From positions 1 to 22,850 of IMG/VR virus record IMGVR_UViG_3300008217_003979: a stretch of 22,850 nucleotides of DNA, one strand, 5' to 3'. The stretch is from a virus. This document shows positions 7,159 through 14,984 of this stretch, piece by piece (within the stretch, counting starts at the first letter, position 1; each line of letters starts with the position of its first letter). The notes under the pieces were generated by a model. It saw only the letters and a program-made list of their open reading frames with translations, searched no databases and was not told where the DNA came from. The translations under genes and the position numbers were made by a program.

Positions 7159-7923
7159 CTACTCTATATCTCCTTGGCCTTTACTCCACCGACGTAGCGA
7201 ATCGTCTCCGTATTTGATGTTATCTTCGATTATTTGAGATGCGTCGACTTCATTGGATAGATTCAGAGCCTTCTCTACGCTCTTTTTGTCAGGAAAAATA
7301 CGGTCCAAACTAAGGTTTTTATGCTTCACCTTCGACATTAAGCGTGGATGGGACTTAATTAAGCGTTCAAAACCTTCTGTATCGTCTGGGTCAAGGTCAT
7401 TAAGTTCCCCACGCAACTCCCGTAAGAGCCTCTTTTGAGACGATAACGACCGAGTCGCTGCATTAACATTCCGTCGCACCTGTCCTAGGTAAAAAGCAAA
7501 TGGCGCAATAGCTTTAAGTGGAGACACTGTCGCCGCAAGCTCTCCCAGTTCCTGCATCGAGGGGCGCTGCTCCCAAATGGGCTGGGTCCTGGCCAACGGG
7601 TCAGCCCCCACGATGGCTCCCGTCACAAAATCCGCGAGTGAGCCAATCGCTGGATCGACCACATCCGCCACGCCATAGGCTGCTCGCCACGCCGCATCCG
7701 AGATCCCAGGTTGTGCCGCTGTGCGTCTCACCCTCAGCGCCGCCTGCTCCCGTTCGGCCCTCGCATTCGCATACGCCTGCTCCTCCTCCGACAACTGAGG
7801 CAGCTTCCGTCTGACCACCCCTTTCACCCCGGTTTCCCAGGATGGGTCAAACACGCTCGTCTCCAGCATCGGCTCCCACGGATATGGCCGATCGGCTGCA
7901 TCTTTGGTCCGGCGTTTTGCCAT
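7159..7923 (-). CDS. Virion-associated protein with AT-rich 3' end, unknown function (254 aa)
   Basis: Starts three bases after the previous stop. Residues 1-75 are charged with a helical stretch (SEEEQAYANARAEREQAAL). Residues 80-165 hold Ala/Gly-rich mildly hydrophobic segments (GSLADFVTGAIVGAD and SPLKAIAPFAFYLGQ) of the kind seen in internal or ejected virion proteins. The last 90 residues are quite different: rich in Lys, Asp, Asn and Ile and encoded by AT-rich DNA (71 of 180 bases G or C at 7201-7380). This suggests that the 3' end was acquired separately. No motif identifies either half. An effector-type C-terminal domain is conceivable but unsupported. Confidence 0.75.
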   Translation of the reverse strand: MAKRRTKDAADRPYPWEPMLETSVFDPSWETGVKGVVRRKLPQLSEEEQAYANARAEREQAALRVRRTAAQPGISDAAWRAAYGVADVVDPAIGSLADFVTGAIVGADPLARTQPIWEQRPSMQELGELAATVSPLKAIAPFAFYLGQVRRNVNAATRSLSSQKRLLRELRGELNDLDPDDTEGFERLIKSHPRLMSKVKHKNLSLDRIFPDKKSVEKALNLSNEVDASQIIEDNIKYGDDSLRRWSKGQGDIE

Positions 7924-7926
7924 TGG

Positions 7927-8130
7927 CTAGGCATTCCGCCGGCGGATCTTTCCGAAGGTCTGTGCGAGGCGTGCGCGACGCTTCGTGGTCGCACTGGCCC
8001 TGGACCCGGGCGCAAGCACATCCCTTGCGAAGGCCGCCGTGGTTTTCCCCGCCCGCTGTGCCTGTGCGGAGAACGCCCCCTTCTTAAAACTCGGGCTGCT
8101 CGTCATCTCCTGGATCCATTGTTTCGCCAT
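7927..8130 (-). CDS. Small basic conserved-type phage protein (67 aa)
   Basis: The ATG shares bases with the nozzle stop (TAATG), which fixes the start against a longer frame from 8196. The layout is MAKQWIQEM, a Lys-Gly turn (SPSFKKGAF), SAQAQRAGK, a FAR helix, a flexible Ser/Ala segment and a basic end with KRRARLAQTFGKIRRR. This order (Trp-Ile start, Gly turn, Ala-Gly helix, Arg-Leu-Ala end) is familiar from small proteins next to phage tail genes, whose function is unknown to me. The basic helices could bind DNA or a partner protein. No membrane segment is present. Confidence 0.7.
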   Translation of the reverse strand: MAKQWIQEMTSSPSFKKGAFSAQAQRAGKTTAAFARDVLAPGSRASATTKRRARLAQTFGKIRRRNA

Positions 8131-10178
8131 TACTGCAATCTCCGCGTTGCCCCCGGTAAGACCTGATAGCCCAAGGTCATCCCTTCCAAGCTCCAACTGC
8201 CGTTCTGGGCATCATCACTGATGCGGATCCGACACCCAACGTCCTGCACAAAGTCTCCGTTGGTGCCTTCGAGATTGATAATGCGCTGCACGCTGTCATA
8301 AGGAACCGTGATATTGGAACTCTCTGAGGTGTCAATCCCGTTGCCATCCGAGGTGATGAGCTGGAGGCCGAGTGGCTCAATCGACTTACTTGCACTTCCT
8401 CGACCGACCGCTTCGTCCGAGGCGCTCCCTGACATCCATTCAACGGTGAGGGTCACGTCAGAATCGGCCTCGGCGACGATATCCAACCACCGGAACCGCT
8501 TGGTGAACGCCATGAGCTGCTGCGGGGCTCGAACGCTCCACGAATTATCAGTCCCGTAAATTACCTTCGTCATCCAGCGTGCCGGGATATCCGACCCATC
8601 GAAACTGTCGCCATCGAAGAACTCGTAGCAGAAGCCGCCTTTTGAGGTCTGCGCTTCGCCGGTCAACACCACCTGTGTATCACTAGACGTTTCCACTGTG
8701 GTCGAGGCCGACATCGGCATATCCGGCCAGACATACCAGACACCCCAGCGGTAGTTCCAGACCACGGCCTGATTACACTCGGCGTCATCGCCGGAGGTTG
8801 TCGGTCCCGCCCAGAACCAGATCACATGCCCGTTTTCAATATCATGCACGGCATGGACCTTCGTCCGCTGCGCGTACAAGGCCGTTCCCAGTGTGTTCTT
8901 CACAGGCGTGGAGATAATGACGTCGTTATTCCCATCAAAGAGGCGGATATCGCCCAAGGGGGTGAAATATGCCTGCATCACTCGTGGGGTCGTGACTTGT
9001 TCTCCTGACGCATCGGTATAGACCGCGCCTGCCGGGACCTGGACAATCGACCGATGTGAGACCGCACCAATGACCGCGTTGGACTTGGTACGGACCCAAT
9101 CCATCACGTCAGAGACGATTTGCCCGGTGCCGCTGACCGTCCAGATGGATCGTTCAAGGAATACGACCAACATTCCCTCGAAGTCGCCCACAAGCCCGGT
9201 GACGACATCCCCAACGGAGCTTTGATCGGTAAAATCGAGGTAGTTATGGGCCCCCACCTGATCGGGTGTCCCTGGATCGGACCAAAAGACACGCCGAGGA
9301 TTGGTGTCCGTGCGTCCCCACCAGAGGCGCTGTTTATGCGGTTCACAAAAGTAACTGCCGGTGGCTGGGGCATCGCCGTGTTCCTCCAGGAGGCGGTGTT
9401 CGAGAATGTCGAGGTCCGACGCATTGTCGGTATAGCTCGTTGTCGTCCGCCCATCAATAAACGTGACGAAATAATAATTTGTGCCGGTGCCCGTCGTCCG
9501 ATACAGCTCGTAGCCGGTAATATCGGTGTCTGAGTCGGCGGTCCAGGAGAGATTGGCCTTCTCGTTCTGGAGTTGAATGACATTAGAGGTCACCGAGCCC
9601 GGAGATCGTGCTTCCGCGGCATCGAGGCTGACCATTTTCCAGGTGTAGGACCCGTTTAGTTGCCCGGCGGCGGTATTGACGGCGGCGGTAATCGTGGGGG
9701 ACTTGCCACTCGCCGCAACCGTGGCGAGCGACGATCCATTCCAGACACGCGGCGCCACGACACCATCGGCAAAGAAGAGATTGTTGTCGACCTGCGCGAA
9801 ATCAGGAATACGTCCAACGGACCCGGAGCCGAAATCGGCAATGAACGTCCACGCCGCCCCGTCGTTCGTGCTGTACCAGAGTTCGCACTCGTTCGATCCG
9901 TCGTCAAAGAGTCCCAGAAGCTGACGGGTAAAACTCGCCCCCGTCTGCCGATAGGCGCGCAGCGATCGAAGGCGTGTCGCACTCGCGCCCGTATTCGTGG
10001 TGACCGCCGAGCTGTTCTGTTTGCTGTAGCCGAGGATTTTCTTCGCCCGCCCGAGTTTGTCAATCCAGAGATTCCGACTCCCGCTGGAGGAATAGATCGC
10101 GGGTAACGCGACCGAATGAATTCCCTCCTGCGTGCCGAGAAAGACAGAAAAGACTTGTGTCTGGATGGGATACGCCAT
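8130..10178 (-). CDS. Tail nozzle-like protein with FN3-like insertion (682 aa)
   Basis: Probable tail tube or nozzle of a short-tailed phage, which binds the adaptor ring and forms the distal channel. The body shows repeated beta-strand blocks of the propeller type: LWYSTNDGAAWTFIA at about 100-114, LFFADGVVAPRVWNG (134-148), KQRLWWGRT (282-290), EGMLVVFLERSIWTVSG (334-350) and later GDIRLFDG. Residues 161-256 resemble a fibronectin type III domain (YTWKMVSLD, then SNVIQL, LSWTADSDTDITGYELYRT and a final TTTSYTD). The C-terminal 180 residues are again beta-rich. No tape measure or tube gene is seen nearby, in line with a podovirus. It could instead be called a tail stabilisation protein; the distinction is small. 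Confidence 0.75.
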   Translation of the reverse strand: MAYPIQTQVFSVFLGTQEGIHSVALPAIYSSSGSRNLWIDKLGRAKKILGYSKQNSSAVTTNTGASATRLRSLRAYRQTGASFTRQLLGLFDDGSNECELWYSTNDGAAWTFIADFGSGSVGRIPDFAQVDNNLFFADGVVAPRVWNGSSLATVAASGKSPTITAAVNTAAGQLNGSYTWKMVSLDAAEARSPGSVTSNVIQLQNEKANLSWTADSDTDITGYELYRTTGTGTNYYFVTFIDGRTTTSYTDNASDLDILEHRLLEEHGDAPATGSYFCEPHKQRLWWGRTDTNPRRVFWSDPGTPDQVGAHNYLDFTDQSSVGDVVTGLVGDFEGMLVVFLERSIWTVSGTGQIVSDVMDWVRTKSNAVIGAVSHRSIVQVPAGAVYTDASGEQVTTPRVMQAYFTPLGDIRLFDGNNDVIISTPVKNTLGTALYAQRTKVHAVHDIENGHVIWFWAGPTTSGDDAECNQAVVWNYRWGVWYVWPDMPMSASTTVETSSDTQVVLTGEAQTSKGGFCYEFFDGDSFDGSDIPARWMTKVIYGTDNSWSVRAPQQLMAFTKRFRWLDIVAEADSDVTLTVEWMSGSASDEAVGRGSASKSIEPLGLQLITSDGNGIDTSESSNITVPYDSVQRIINLEGTNGDFVQDVGCRIRISDDAQNGSWSLEGMTLGYQVLPGATRRLQ

Positions 10179-10180
10179 CG

Positions 10181-10387
10181 CTAGGCACTCGTCTCGCGGG
10201 CCGGCTGCTCACGGGCCACACTCAGTTGCATTCGCAATCTTTCGTGTGCAAGTTGGTCTCGAAACCCCTCACGGGTGAGCCCGATCCACCAACTCGACGC
10301 GGGCCGAAAATGGCGCGGTGCCGGTGGCATGGCACTGTTGGCGTTATAGAAATACGGGTCGTCTCGACCAGGCTGCTCAGGAGGCAT
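10181..10387 (-). CDS. Small protein after the fiber, unknown function (68 aa)
   Basis: The start at 10387 lies 11 bases inside the end of the fiber gene, with GGAAG about ten bases upstream. A longer frame from 10567 would overlap the fiber by 190 bases and has an Arg/Pro-rich, non-coding look. The protein has a Pro-rich start with Tyr and Asn (DDPYFYNANSAM), an aromatic segment (SSWWIGLTREGF) and a charged helix (RDQLAHERLRMQLSVAREQ). The stop is two bases before the nozzle start. It may be a fiber-assembly or linker protein; this is from position only. Confidence 0.6.
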   Translation of the reverse strand: MPPEQPGRDDPYFYNANSAMPPAPRHFRPASSWWIGLTREGFRDQLAHERLRMQLSVAREQPARETSA

Positions 10388-12395
10388 TAGCCGCTGCTTC
10401 CAAGGCGGCAATGCGTGACGCGAGTGTCTGATTCTCCGACACCAGCTCTTGCACGGCTGCCAGCGCCACCGAGGCAAGGTCCTTCGCACCAATGCCTGGA
10501 TCAAAGACCTCCGGGTCGCGCCCGAGCGAAAATAACGTATACCACTCCTGGGCCGTGGGTCCGGCATGGGTTTCCCCCGCCTTTCCTGGAGGGAGGTCTT
10601 TCTGGGTATACACCCCGGTGTTCAAATTAGTGAGCTGATCCAGCACGCTGCCGCCGATATGTTCCTGGATGGTCCCGAGATATTCCTTCGCGTCCTCGTC
10701 GGAGGCATCCGTCCAGACACCCGCCGCCGTCAAAGACGCGGTGGCGTTCGTGCCTGATGATGAGTTGTTCATGGTGCCGAATTTGAACGATGAATCGGTC
10801 GTTCCAGCACTAACGTCGTCAAAGTTAAAGTCAACCCGATGAGTATTCCGAAACGTCGCCCCATCATCACGCGCATACACATGGATGCGACCTGGCTGGT
10901 CATTATCGCCAGGAGAGGCAGAGGCTTGACGAATGTTGATTGTGCAGCCGTTATCGTCGTCTCGTACCGACTCAAAGATTGCAACGTGATTCGAGGTCGT
11001 CGCTGCTGCCAAGATCCCGTCACTCGTCGTAACCCCGGTCCCGCACAGTGTGCGCCCAGCGGTCGTCAAGGTGGAATCCAGTGTGGTGGCCCCGGTGACA
11101 TCCAGCGTCCCGCCGAGGTCGACATTCGTCGGCAGACGGGCATTCGCAATCGTGCCCGCGAGTTCACCCGCCGGAACAGCGGTCATGTTCGCCGCGCTCA
11201 GGTCATCAATAATGGCCGAACGAAGTGGGCCGTTAATCTTCCCGTCTGTCCCGACCAGCGCCACGTTGCCGGTGCCGACATTGATGCCCCCACCCACATC
11301 GAGGGAGGACGCGCCGGTCCCACTCACAGTTAAGCCGGTGAATTGGGGACTGTCTCCCGTGCCCACCCCGATACTGGTACGAAGCGTGGCTCCGCTTTCC
11401 GCGACTGGATCACCTGATCCATCGCCCACGATCATCTCGCTATCGGCCAGGACCGACATCGGTGTAATCGCCCCACTCCCACTCCCGAGCAAGACCCCTC
11501 CATCCGTTAGGGAGGAGACACCGGTCCCACCGTCTGTCACTGGGACATCCGTCCCGCCAGCCCGATAGATGGCATTTCCCTCAATCGAGACATTCCCGGC
11601 ACTCGCACGGGTCAGCGTCGTGTCGCTCGCATGACCTAATTCAATCCCAGTAAATTGCGGGCTATCTCCCGTCCCTACACCTACGCTAGTGCGGAGGGTC
11701 GCGCCACTCTCAGCTACGGGGTCGCCCGATCCGTCTCCGACAATCATTTCGCTGTCGGCCAAAACGGCCATCGGCGTAATGGCACTACTACCACTCCCCA
11801 GGAGAACGCCGCCGTCAGTGAGCGACGACACCCCGGTGCCCCCATCGGTGACCGGCACATCGGTGCCCCCTGCGCGATAGATGGCGTTGCCTTCAATGGA
11901 CACATTGCCTGAACTGGCACGGGTCAGGGTGGTATCGCTCGCATGGCCGAGATTGATCGCCGTGAACTGGGGGCTATCTCCGGTCCCGACACCAATACTC
12001 GTCCGTAACGTCGCGCCACTTTCAGCCACCGGGTCCGTCGTGCCATCACCGACAATCATCTCTCCGTCGGCGAGGACAGCCATTACCGTTACCGCACTCG
12101 TTCCATTTCCGAGGAGGACTCCTCCATCGGTGAGCGAGGTCGCCCCGGTACCACCCTTGGAGACGCCAACGGCGCTACTCAGATTCGCAGGGTCGATATA
12201 GTAGCTACCGGTTTGCCCATCGAGCTTGTCAGCGTCAAGGTTCGCCACCAGGGCCGCACCAGACACCACCGCAAACGGGGCATTCGTGCTGCGACTGAAA
12301 GTATGCAACCCGGTGATCGTGTAGGCATTCTCCTCAGTGACAAGCGTATTGCCACTTAGATCCGCATCGGTGTTGGTGACTTCAATATCGGCCAT
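10377..12395 (-). CDS. Tail fiber or spike with repeats and C-terminal S74 chaperone (672 aa)
   Basis: Probable trimeric receptor-binding fiber. Residues 1-80 form an N-terminal part with the ADKLDGQTGSYY motif frequent in fibers. Residues 81-354 are two full and one partial copy of a 104-residue repeat starting GGTG. A beta-rich, Gly/Ser/Thr-rich shaft and head follow. Residues 560-672 form an intramolecular chaperone of the peptidase S74 type. The catalytic pair is visible as S565 and K570 in SDEDAK, five residues apart as in phage endosialidases, followed by GPTAQEW and a final coiled coil (643-668). In that family the chaperone trimerises the fiber and then cuts itself off before the Ser. 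The receptor cannot be predicted. The stop overlaps the next gene by 11 bases. Confidence 0.9.
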   Translation of the reverse strand: MADIEVTNTDADLSGNTLVTEENAYTITGLHTFSRSTNAPFAVVSGAALVANLDADKLDGQTGSYYIDPANLSSAVGVSKGGTGATSLTDGGVLLGNGTSAVTVMAVLADGEMIVGDGTTDPVAESGATLRTSIGVGTGDSPQFTAINLGHASDTTLTRASSGNVSIEGNAIYRAGGTDVPVTDGGTGVSSLTDGGVLLGSGSSAITPMAVLADSEMIVGDGSGDPVAESGATLRTSVGVGTGDSPQFTGIELGHASDTTLTRASAGNVSIEGNAIYRAGGTDVPVTDGGTGVSSLTDGGVLLGSGSGAITPMSVLADSEMIVGDGSGDPVAESGATLRTSIGVGTGDSPQFTGLTVSGTGASSLDVGGGINVGTGNVALVGTDGKINGPLRSAIIDDLSAANMTAVPAGELAGTIANARLPTNVDLGGTLDVTGATTLDSTLTTAGRTLCGTGVTTSDGILAAATTSNHVAIFESVRDDDNGCTINIRQASASPGDNDQPGRIHVYARDDGATFRNTHRVDFNFDDVSAGTTDSSFKFGTMNNSSSGTNATASLTAAGVWTDASDEDAKEYLGTIQEHIGGSVLDQLTNLNTGVYTQKDLPPGKAGETHAGPTAQEWYTLFSLGRDPEVFDPGIGAKDLASVALAAVQELVSENQTLASRIAALEAAANAS
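11334..12155 (-). repeat. Tandem 104-residue repeats inside the fiber gene
   Basis: Copies start at 12155, 11843 and 11531; the first two are 312 bases long and the third is a partial copy of 66 codons. Copies one and two match at 91 of 104 residues by hand comparison. At DNA level the copies are much less alike, because most codons differ at synonymous positions (see findings). Confidence 0.85.
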
Positions 12396-12407
12396 GTTCC
12401 GATCCCA

Positions 12408-12764
12408 TCATTGTCGACCGAGACCGATCGACTCCAGATACATAAGATACCGCCTCACATCGTCCTCTGTCGCCCGACCGCGTTCTGGGTCGAGTACAGG
12501 GCTGAGGAGTCCCGGGCTCCGCTGAAGGGCCCGCCACACATCGTCCTCTGTCCAACGTCCGGGCCGAGGCTCGCTTCCGCCACGACGGTTCCTCTCGTAA
12601 TTGCCTAATCCCTCCTGAAGATCCTCCACGGCCTCATTCCACTCACGATCATAATGAATCTGTAGCCGATTCGGATCGGGCGCAACAAGCGGATCCGCCG
12701 AGGTCGGCAGGCGTCCGGCTACGTCCCTGTCTGTTTGCGTGCCTCGTCGTCGTCGATAGGCCAT
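12408..12764 (-). CDS. Small charged protein, unknown function (118 aa)
   Basis: The protein is rich in Arg and Asp with a basic N-terminus (MAYRRRRG). It carries two related short segments, RWTEDDVWRALQRSPGLL at about 70 and RATEDDVRRYLMYLESIG near the end; both contain TEDDV followed by an Arg-rich helix, which suggests an internal duplication of a helical unit. Two bases separate it from the upstream stop. No family is recognised. Its position between neck genes and the fiber suggests a structural or assembly role, but nothing proves it. Confidence 0.65.
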   Translation of the reverse strand: MAYRRRRGTQTDRDVAGRLPTSADPLVAPDPNRLQIHYDREWNEAVEDLQEGLGNYERNRRGGSEPRPGRWTEDDVWRALQRSPGLLSPVLDPERGRATEDDVRRYLMYLESIGLGRQ

Positions 12765-12766
12765 CG

Positions 12767-13120
12767 TTACGCCTCGATATACACCAGCGACCCGTCCACC
12801 GACTGGCCGCCGCTGAGTTCCATGTTCAAGAGGGTGGCGTCGGAGGTTTCAAACCAGCCCACCGGATTGAACGGCAGCACGATGGTTTGTCCTGCTGTCG
12901 GTCCCATCTGCCCCGTCAAGGCCGTTCCGCCCGCCCCATCCTCGAAGCGAATCGTCACGGCTGTCCCCGTCATCGTGACAAACAGCGCCAGCACCCGGAT
13001 CTTCTTCCCGGTGACGGCAGCCACCAGCGTATTGTTCCCGCTCGTCGCCCCGTCAATGGCGGCCCGTTTCACAAGCTGGGCATCATGCGTATCCTGAAAA
13101 TCTTCCTGCTTCGACGCCAT
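12767..13120 (-). CDS. Second small beta-rich virion protein (117 aa)
   Basis: The start has a TAGGAG ribosome site that overlaps the stop of the upstream gene, so the two are coupled. After a charged 20-residue start the protein is a run of beta strands: GNNTLVAAVTGKKIRVLAL, then VTIRFEDGAGGTALTGQM, then a turn with NPVGWFET and a final SLVYIEA strand. This texture is widespread among small phage virion proteins near head and neck genes and suggests a jelly-roll-like fold. The exact role (decoration, head fiber or tail accessory) is not visible. It resembles the 133-residue protein after the capsid gene in composition but not in obvious sequence. Confidence 0.65.
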   Translation of the reverse strand: MASKQEDFQDTHDAQLVKRAAIDGATSGNNTLVAAVTGKKIRVLALFVTMTGTAVTIRFEDGAGGTALTGQMGPTAGQTIVLPFNPVGWFETSDATLLNMELSGGQSVDGSLVYIEA

Positions 13121-13129
13121 CAGGCGCTC

Positions 13130-13807
13130 CTATTCTGTATGGTAGTAGCGATAATCATACCCGGGCGGTCGGTCGCGGTTAAAACGCGCCATGCTCTGAA
13201 TCACCGGGCCGAACACCTGCATCCCGACCTCGGTAATCGAGGACACATCGTCATCTTTGCCTGTCCGTAACATCTTGACCGCAAACTGCGCGACGGCGAG
13301 TGCGGCCATGTCGGGGTAGGCAAACGTGCCCGCCGCCGTGATGTCGTCGGCCACCTTGAGCCCGTAATACCGCACGGTATGGGTCGCATCGGGAAGTGGA
13401 TCCCAGTAAATCAGCGTCCCGTTGGTGTAATACCGCCGGGGCCGTCCACTCGTTGTCGAATCAAACGCAATGGACGGAAACGTCGTCTCCTGCCCGTAGT
13501 GATCGCCGACCGGGCCGACCCGCTCAAGATCCCACGCCGGACGACCGGTGTCCGGGTCGATGAACTGGAGCCGGTCAATCCGAATCACACCCGTCGGGAA
13601 CGCCGTCGTTTCCGTACTCGCTGCCGTGGTCACCGTCGCCGCAGAGGAGGCCAACGCATTGGGCTGCAACGCCATCAGCGACTCGAAGTGGTCCTGCGAG
13701 GCATTAAGCGCCCGCAACCCGAGTGTGACCCCGGTTTCTCCCGACTGAAGCTGGAGTCCCCGGTCCAGAACTTCCATCGTGTTGAGCATGGACTGTCCGG
13801 TGGCCAT
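13130..13807 (-). CDS. Head-tail adaptor candidate (225 aa)
   Basis: Likely the ring protein that binds below the portal and connects it to the tail nozzle. Residues 1-45 form an N-terminal helix with a LNTMEVLDRGLQL heptad look. Residues 72-150 show the pattern seen in podovirus adaptor proteins: a VIRIDRLQFIDP strand, a WDLERV segment, then GRPRRYY, LIYWDPLPD and VRYYGL strands. Residues 163-210 are helical. The Tyr-rich C-terminus could reach into the next ring. It sits between the capsid genes and the tail genes. The call is by pattern and position; no catalytic motif is expected. An alternative is another neck or head-completion protein. Confidence 0.7.
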   Translation of the reverse strand: MATGQSMLNTMEVLDRGLQLQSGETGVTLGLRALNASQDHFESLMALQPNALASSAATVTTAASTETTAFPTGVIRIDRLQFIDPDTGRPAWDLERVGPVGDHYGQETTFPSIAFDSTTSGRPRRYYTNGTLIYWDPLPDATHTVRYYGLKVADDITAAGTFAYPDMAALAVAQFAVKMLRTGKDDDVSSITEVGMQVFGPVIQSMARFNRDRPPGYDYRYYHTE

Positions 13808-14329
13808 TTAGTCTCCCGCGTGATGTCGCACGAACTTACTGCCTGACGAGGGACCGCGCATACTCACCTGGATCTTGGTGTGATCCCACTGCGCGCTGCC
13901 AACATCCTCAATGAGTTGCGTGCGTGTCGCATCACGCGCAGCATGATCGCGCTGCGCCTCGTCTTCAATACGCGCCCAGTACTGTTTTCCCGAGCCCCAC
14001 TTGAAGCCGCTCTGCTCGTAGACCGCAGCAAGCGTGCGGTCGTCAAGTGGCACATACTCCTCCGTCGAGTTTTCAACAACCAGCAGGAGAAGCCATCCAG
14101 CCGAGATCGGATGCTGAATCCGCGGACGACGATACCAGACCAGCCATCGTTCTCGAACGGGATGCCAGGTGATCTCCAGGTCGGTATGGATCGCGTGCAG
14201 TTTCTCTCGAAAGTCAGCGGGCGCGAACCGCACCCCAAACCGATTTGGATGCCAGAAGTGAAGACGCTCCTCGATCGGCGGCGGCGCGTCTTGCTGGACC
14301 GGAACCGCAAACGTCGACTCAGAGGGCAT
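13808..14329 (-). CDS. Neck-region protein, unknown function (173 aa)
   Basis: Residues 20-85 are rich in Trp, His and Arg, with an alternating pattern that suggests a small beta domain (LEITWHPVRERWLVWYRRP, then the hydrophobic strand GWLLLLVVE). Residues 117-148 form a charged helix (ARIEDEAQRDHAARDATRTQ), and the last 25 residues are basic and Ser/Gly-rich. There is no signal peptide; the hydrophobic strand is too short for a membrane anchor. It lies directly against the adaptor gene with no gap, so joint translation is likely. It may be a second neck or minor head protein, but no family motif is seen. Confidence 0.7.
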   Translation of the reverse strand: MPSESTFAVPVQQDAPPPIEERLHFWHPNRFGVRFAPADFREKLHAIHTDLEITWHPVRERWLVWYRRPRIQHPISAGWLLLLVVENSTEEYVPLDDRTLAAVYEQSGFKWGSGKQYWARIEDEAQRDHAARDATRTQLIEDVGSAQWDHTKIQVSMRGPSSGSKFVRHHAGD

Positions 14330-14331
14330 GG

Positions 14332-14976
14332 CTAGCTAAAGGCTTTGAGCGCGAACTCCCGCACCCGCTCATCCTTGCTCGTCTTGCAGTGACGCACCAT
14401 GCGCCCACGCGCCATGTTATAGGAGGAGCGTGACTCGGGCTTGAAGTTTGTCGCCCAGCCGTCCACCGGACACTGGAGCAGCCCTTTTTCCAGGTCCTCT
14501 GTGAGCGTATCGGGGATCGGCTCGGCCACCTTGGTCCACGGCGGACGGAACGCCACTGACTCGGGATCGCGTAACGAGACGGACAGCGGTTGGCGCTCGC
14601 CCTGGTCATCGAAATAGGTCGAGACTTCCCCCGCATCGGACGTGATCCCCCCACGATGGGGGCGTCCTTTTGCGTCCCAAGCGTGCATCGTCGGAAAGCG
14701 CGGCGCCCCTCGGGTCGCCATTTCCTGCCACTTCTCATATTCGCTGAGATACCGGGTAATCACCTGCCCGACTTTCTCCACACCCGCCCACGTCACCCCG
14801 CGATGCTTTTCGAGTTCCGCGAGTTCGTAGACTTCGCCCAGTACTTCCTGGACGGTCACGGGATTGACCCCTGTCGGGGTCGGCTCGCGCAACGCTGAGA
14901 CGGGCGACTCCCCGAGATGCTTGAGAAAGAACCGATTTTCTTCCAGCGAATAGCGAACTGGACGGAAAGACTCCAT
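14332..14976 (-). CDS. Conserved-looking head-region protein, unknown function (214 aa)
   Basis: The protein starts with a basic and aromatic segment (FRPVRYS), has helices at about 42-88 with many charged residues, a Gly/Pro/Trp-containing middle, and a C-terminal segment with C169, H196 and C197. The order CPVDGW...RHCKTS resembles a degraded zinc-finger pattern; with only one clear pair on each side I do not claim metal binding. The stop is two bases from the next ATG. The position between decoration and adaptor genes suggests a head or neck role. No family is recognised. Confidence 0.7.
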   Translation of the reverse strand: MESFRPVRYSLEENRFFLKHLGESPVSALREPTPTGVNPVTVQEVLGEVYELAELEKHRGVTWAGVEKVGQVITRYLSEYEKWQEMATRGAPRFPTMHAWDAKGRPHRGGITSDAGEVSTYFDDQGERQPLSVSLRDPESVAFRPPWTKVAEPIPDTLTEDLEKGLLQCPVDGWATNFKPESRSSYNMARGRMVRHCKTSKDERVREFALKAFS

Positions 14977-14984
14977 GCGCCTCC

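Noticed and set aside
10388-10567. Upstream extension of the 68-residue gene into the fiber gene
   Set aside because: Arg/Trp/Pro-rich translation overlapping the S74 domain; the internal ATG with GGAAG is a better start.
14245-14335. Possible diversity-generating target or reverse transcriptase system near the tail proteins
   Set aside because: I looked for a reverse transcriptase and a near-identical template and variable repeat pair and found neither. Only the fiber repeats are similar, and they differ at silent sites, not at adenines.
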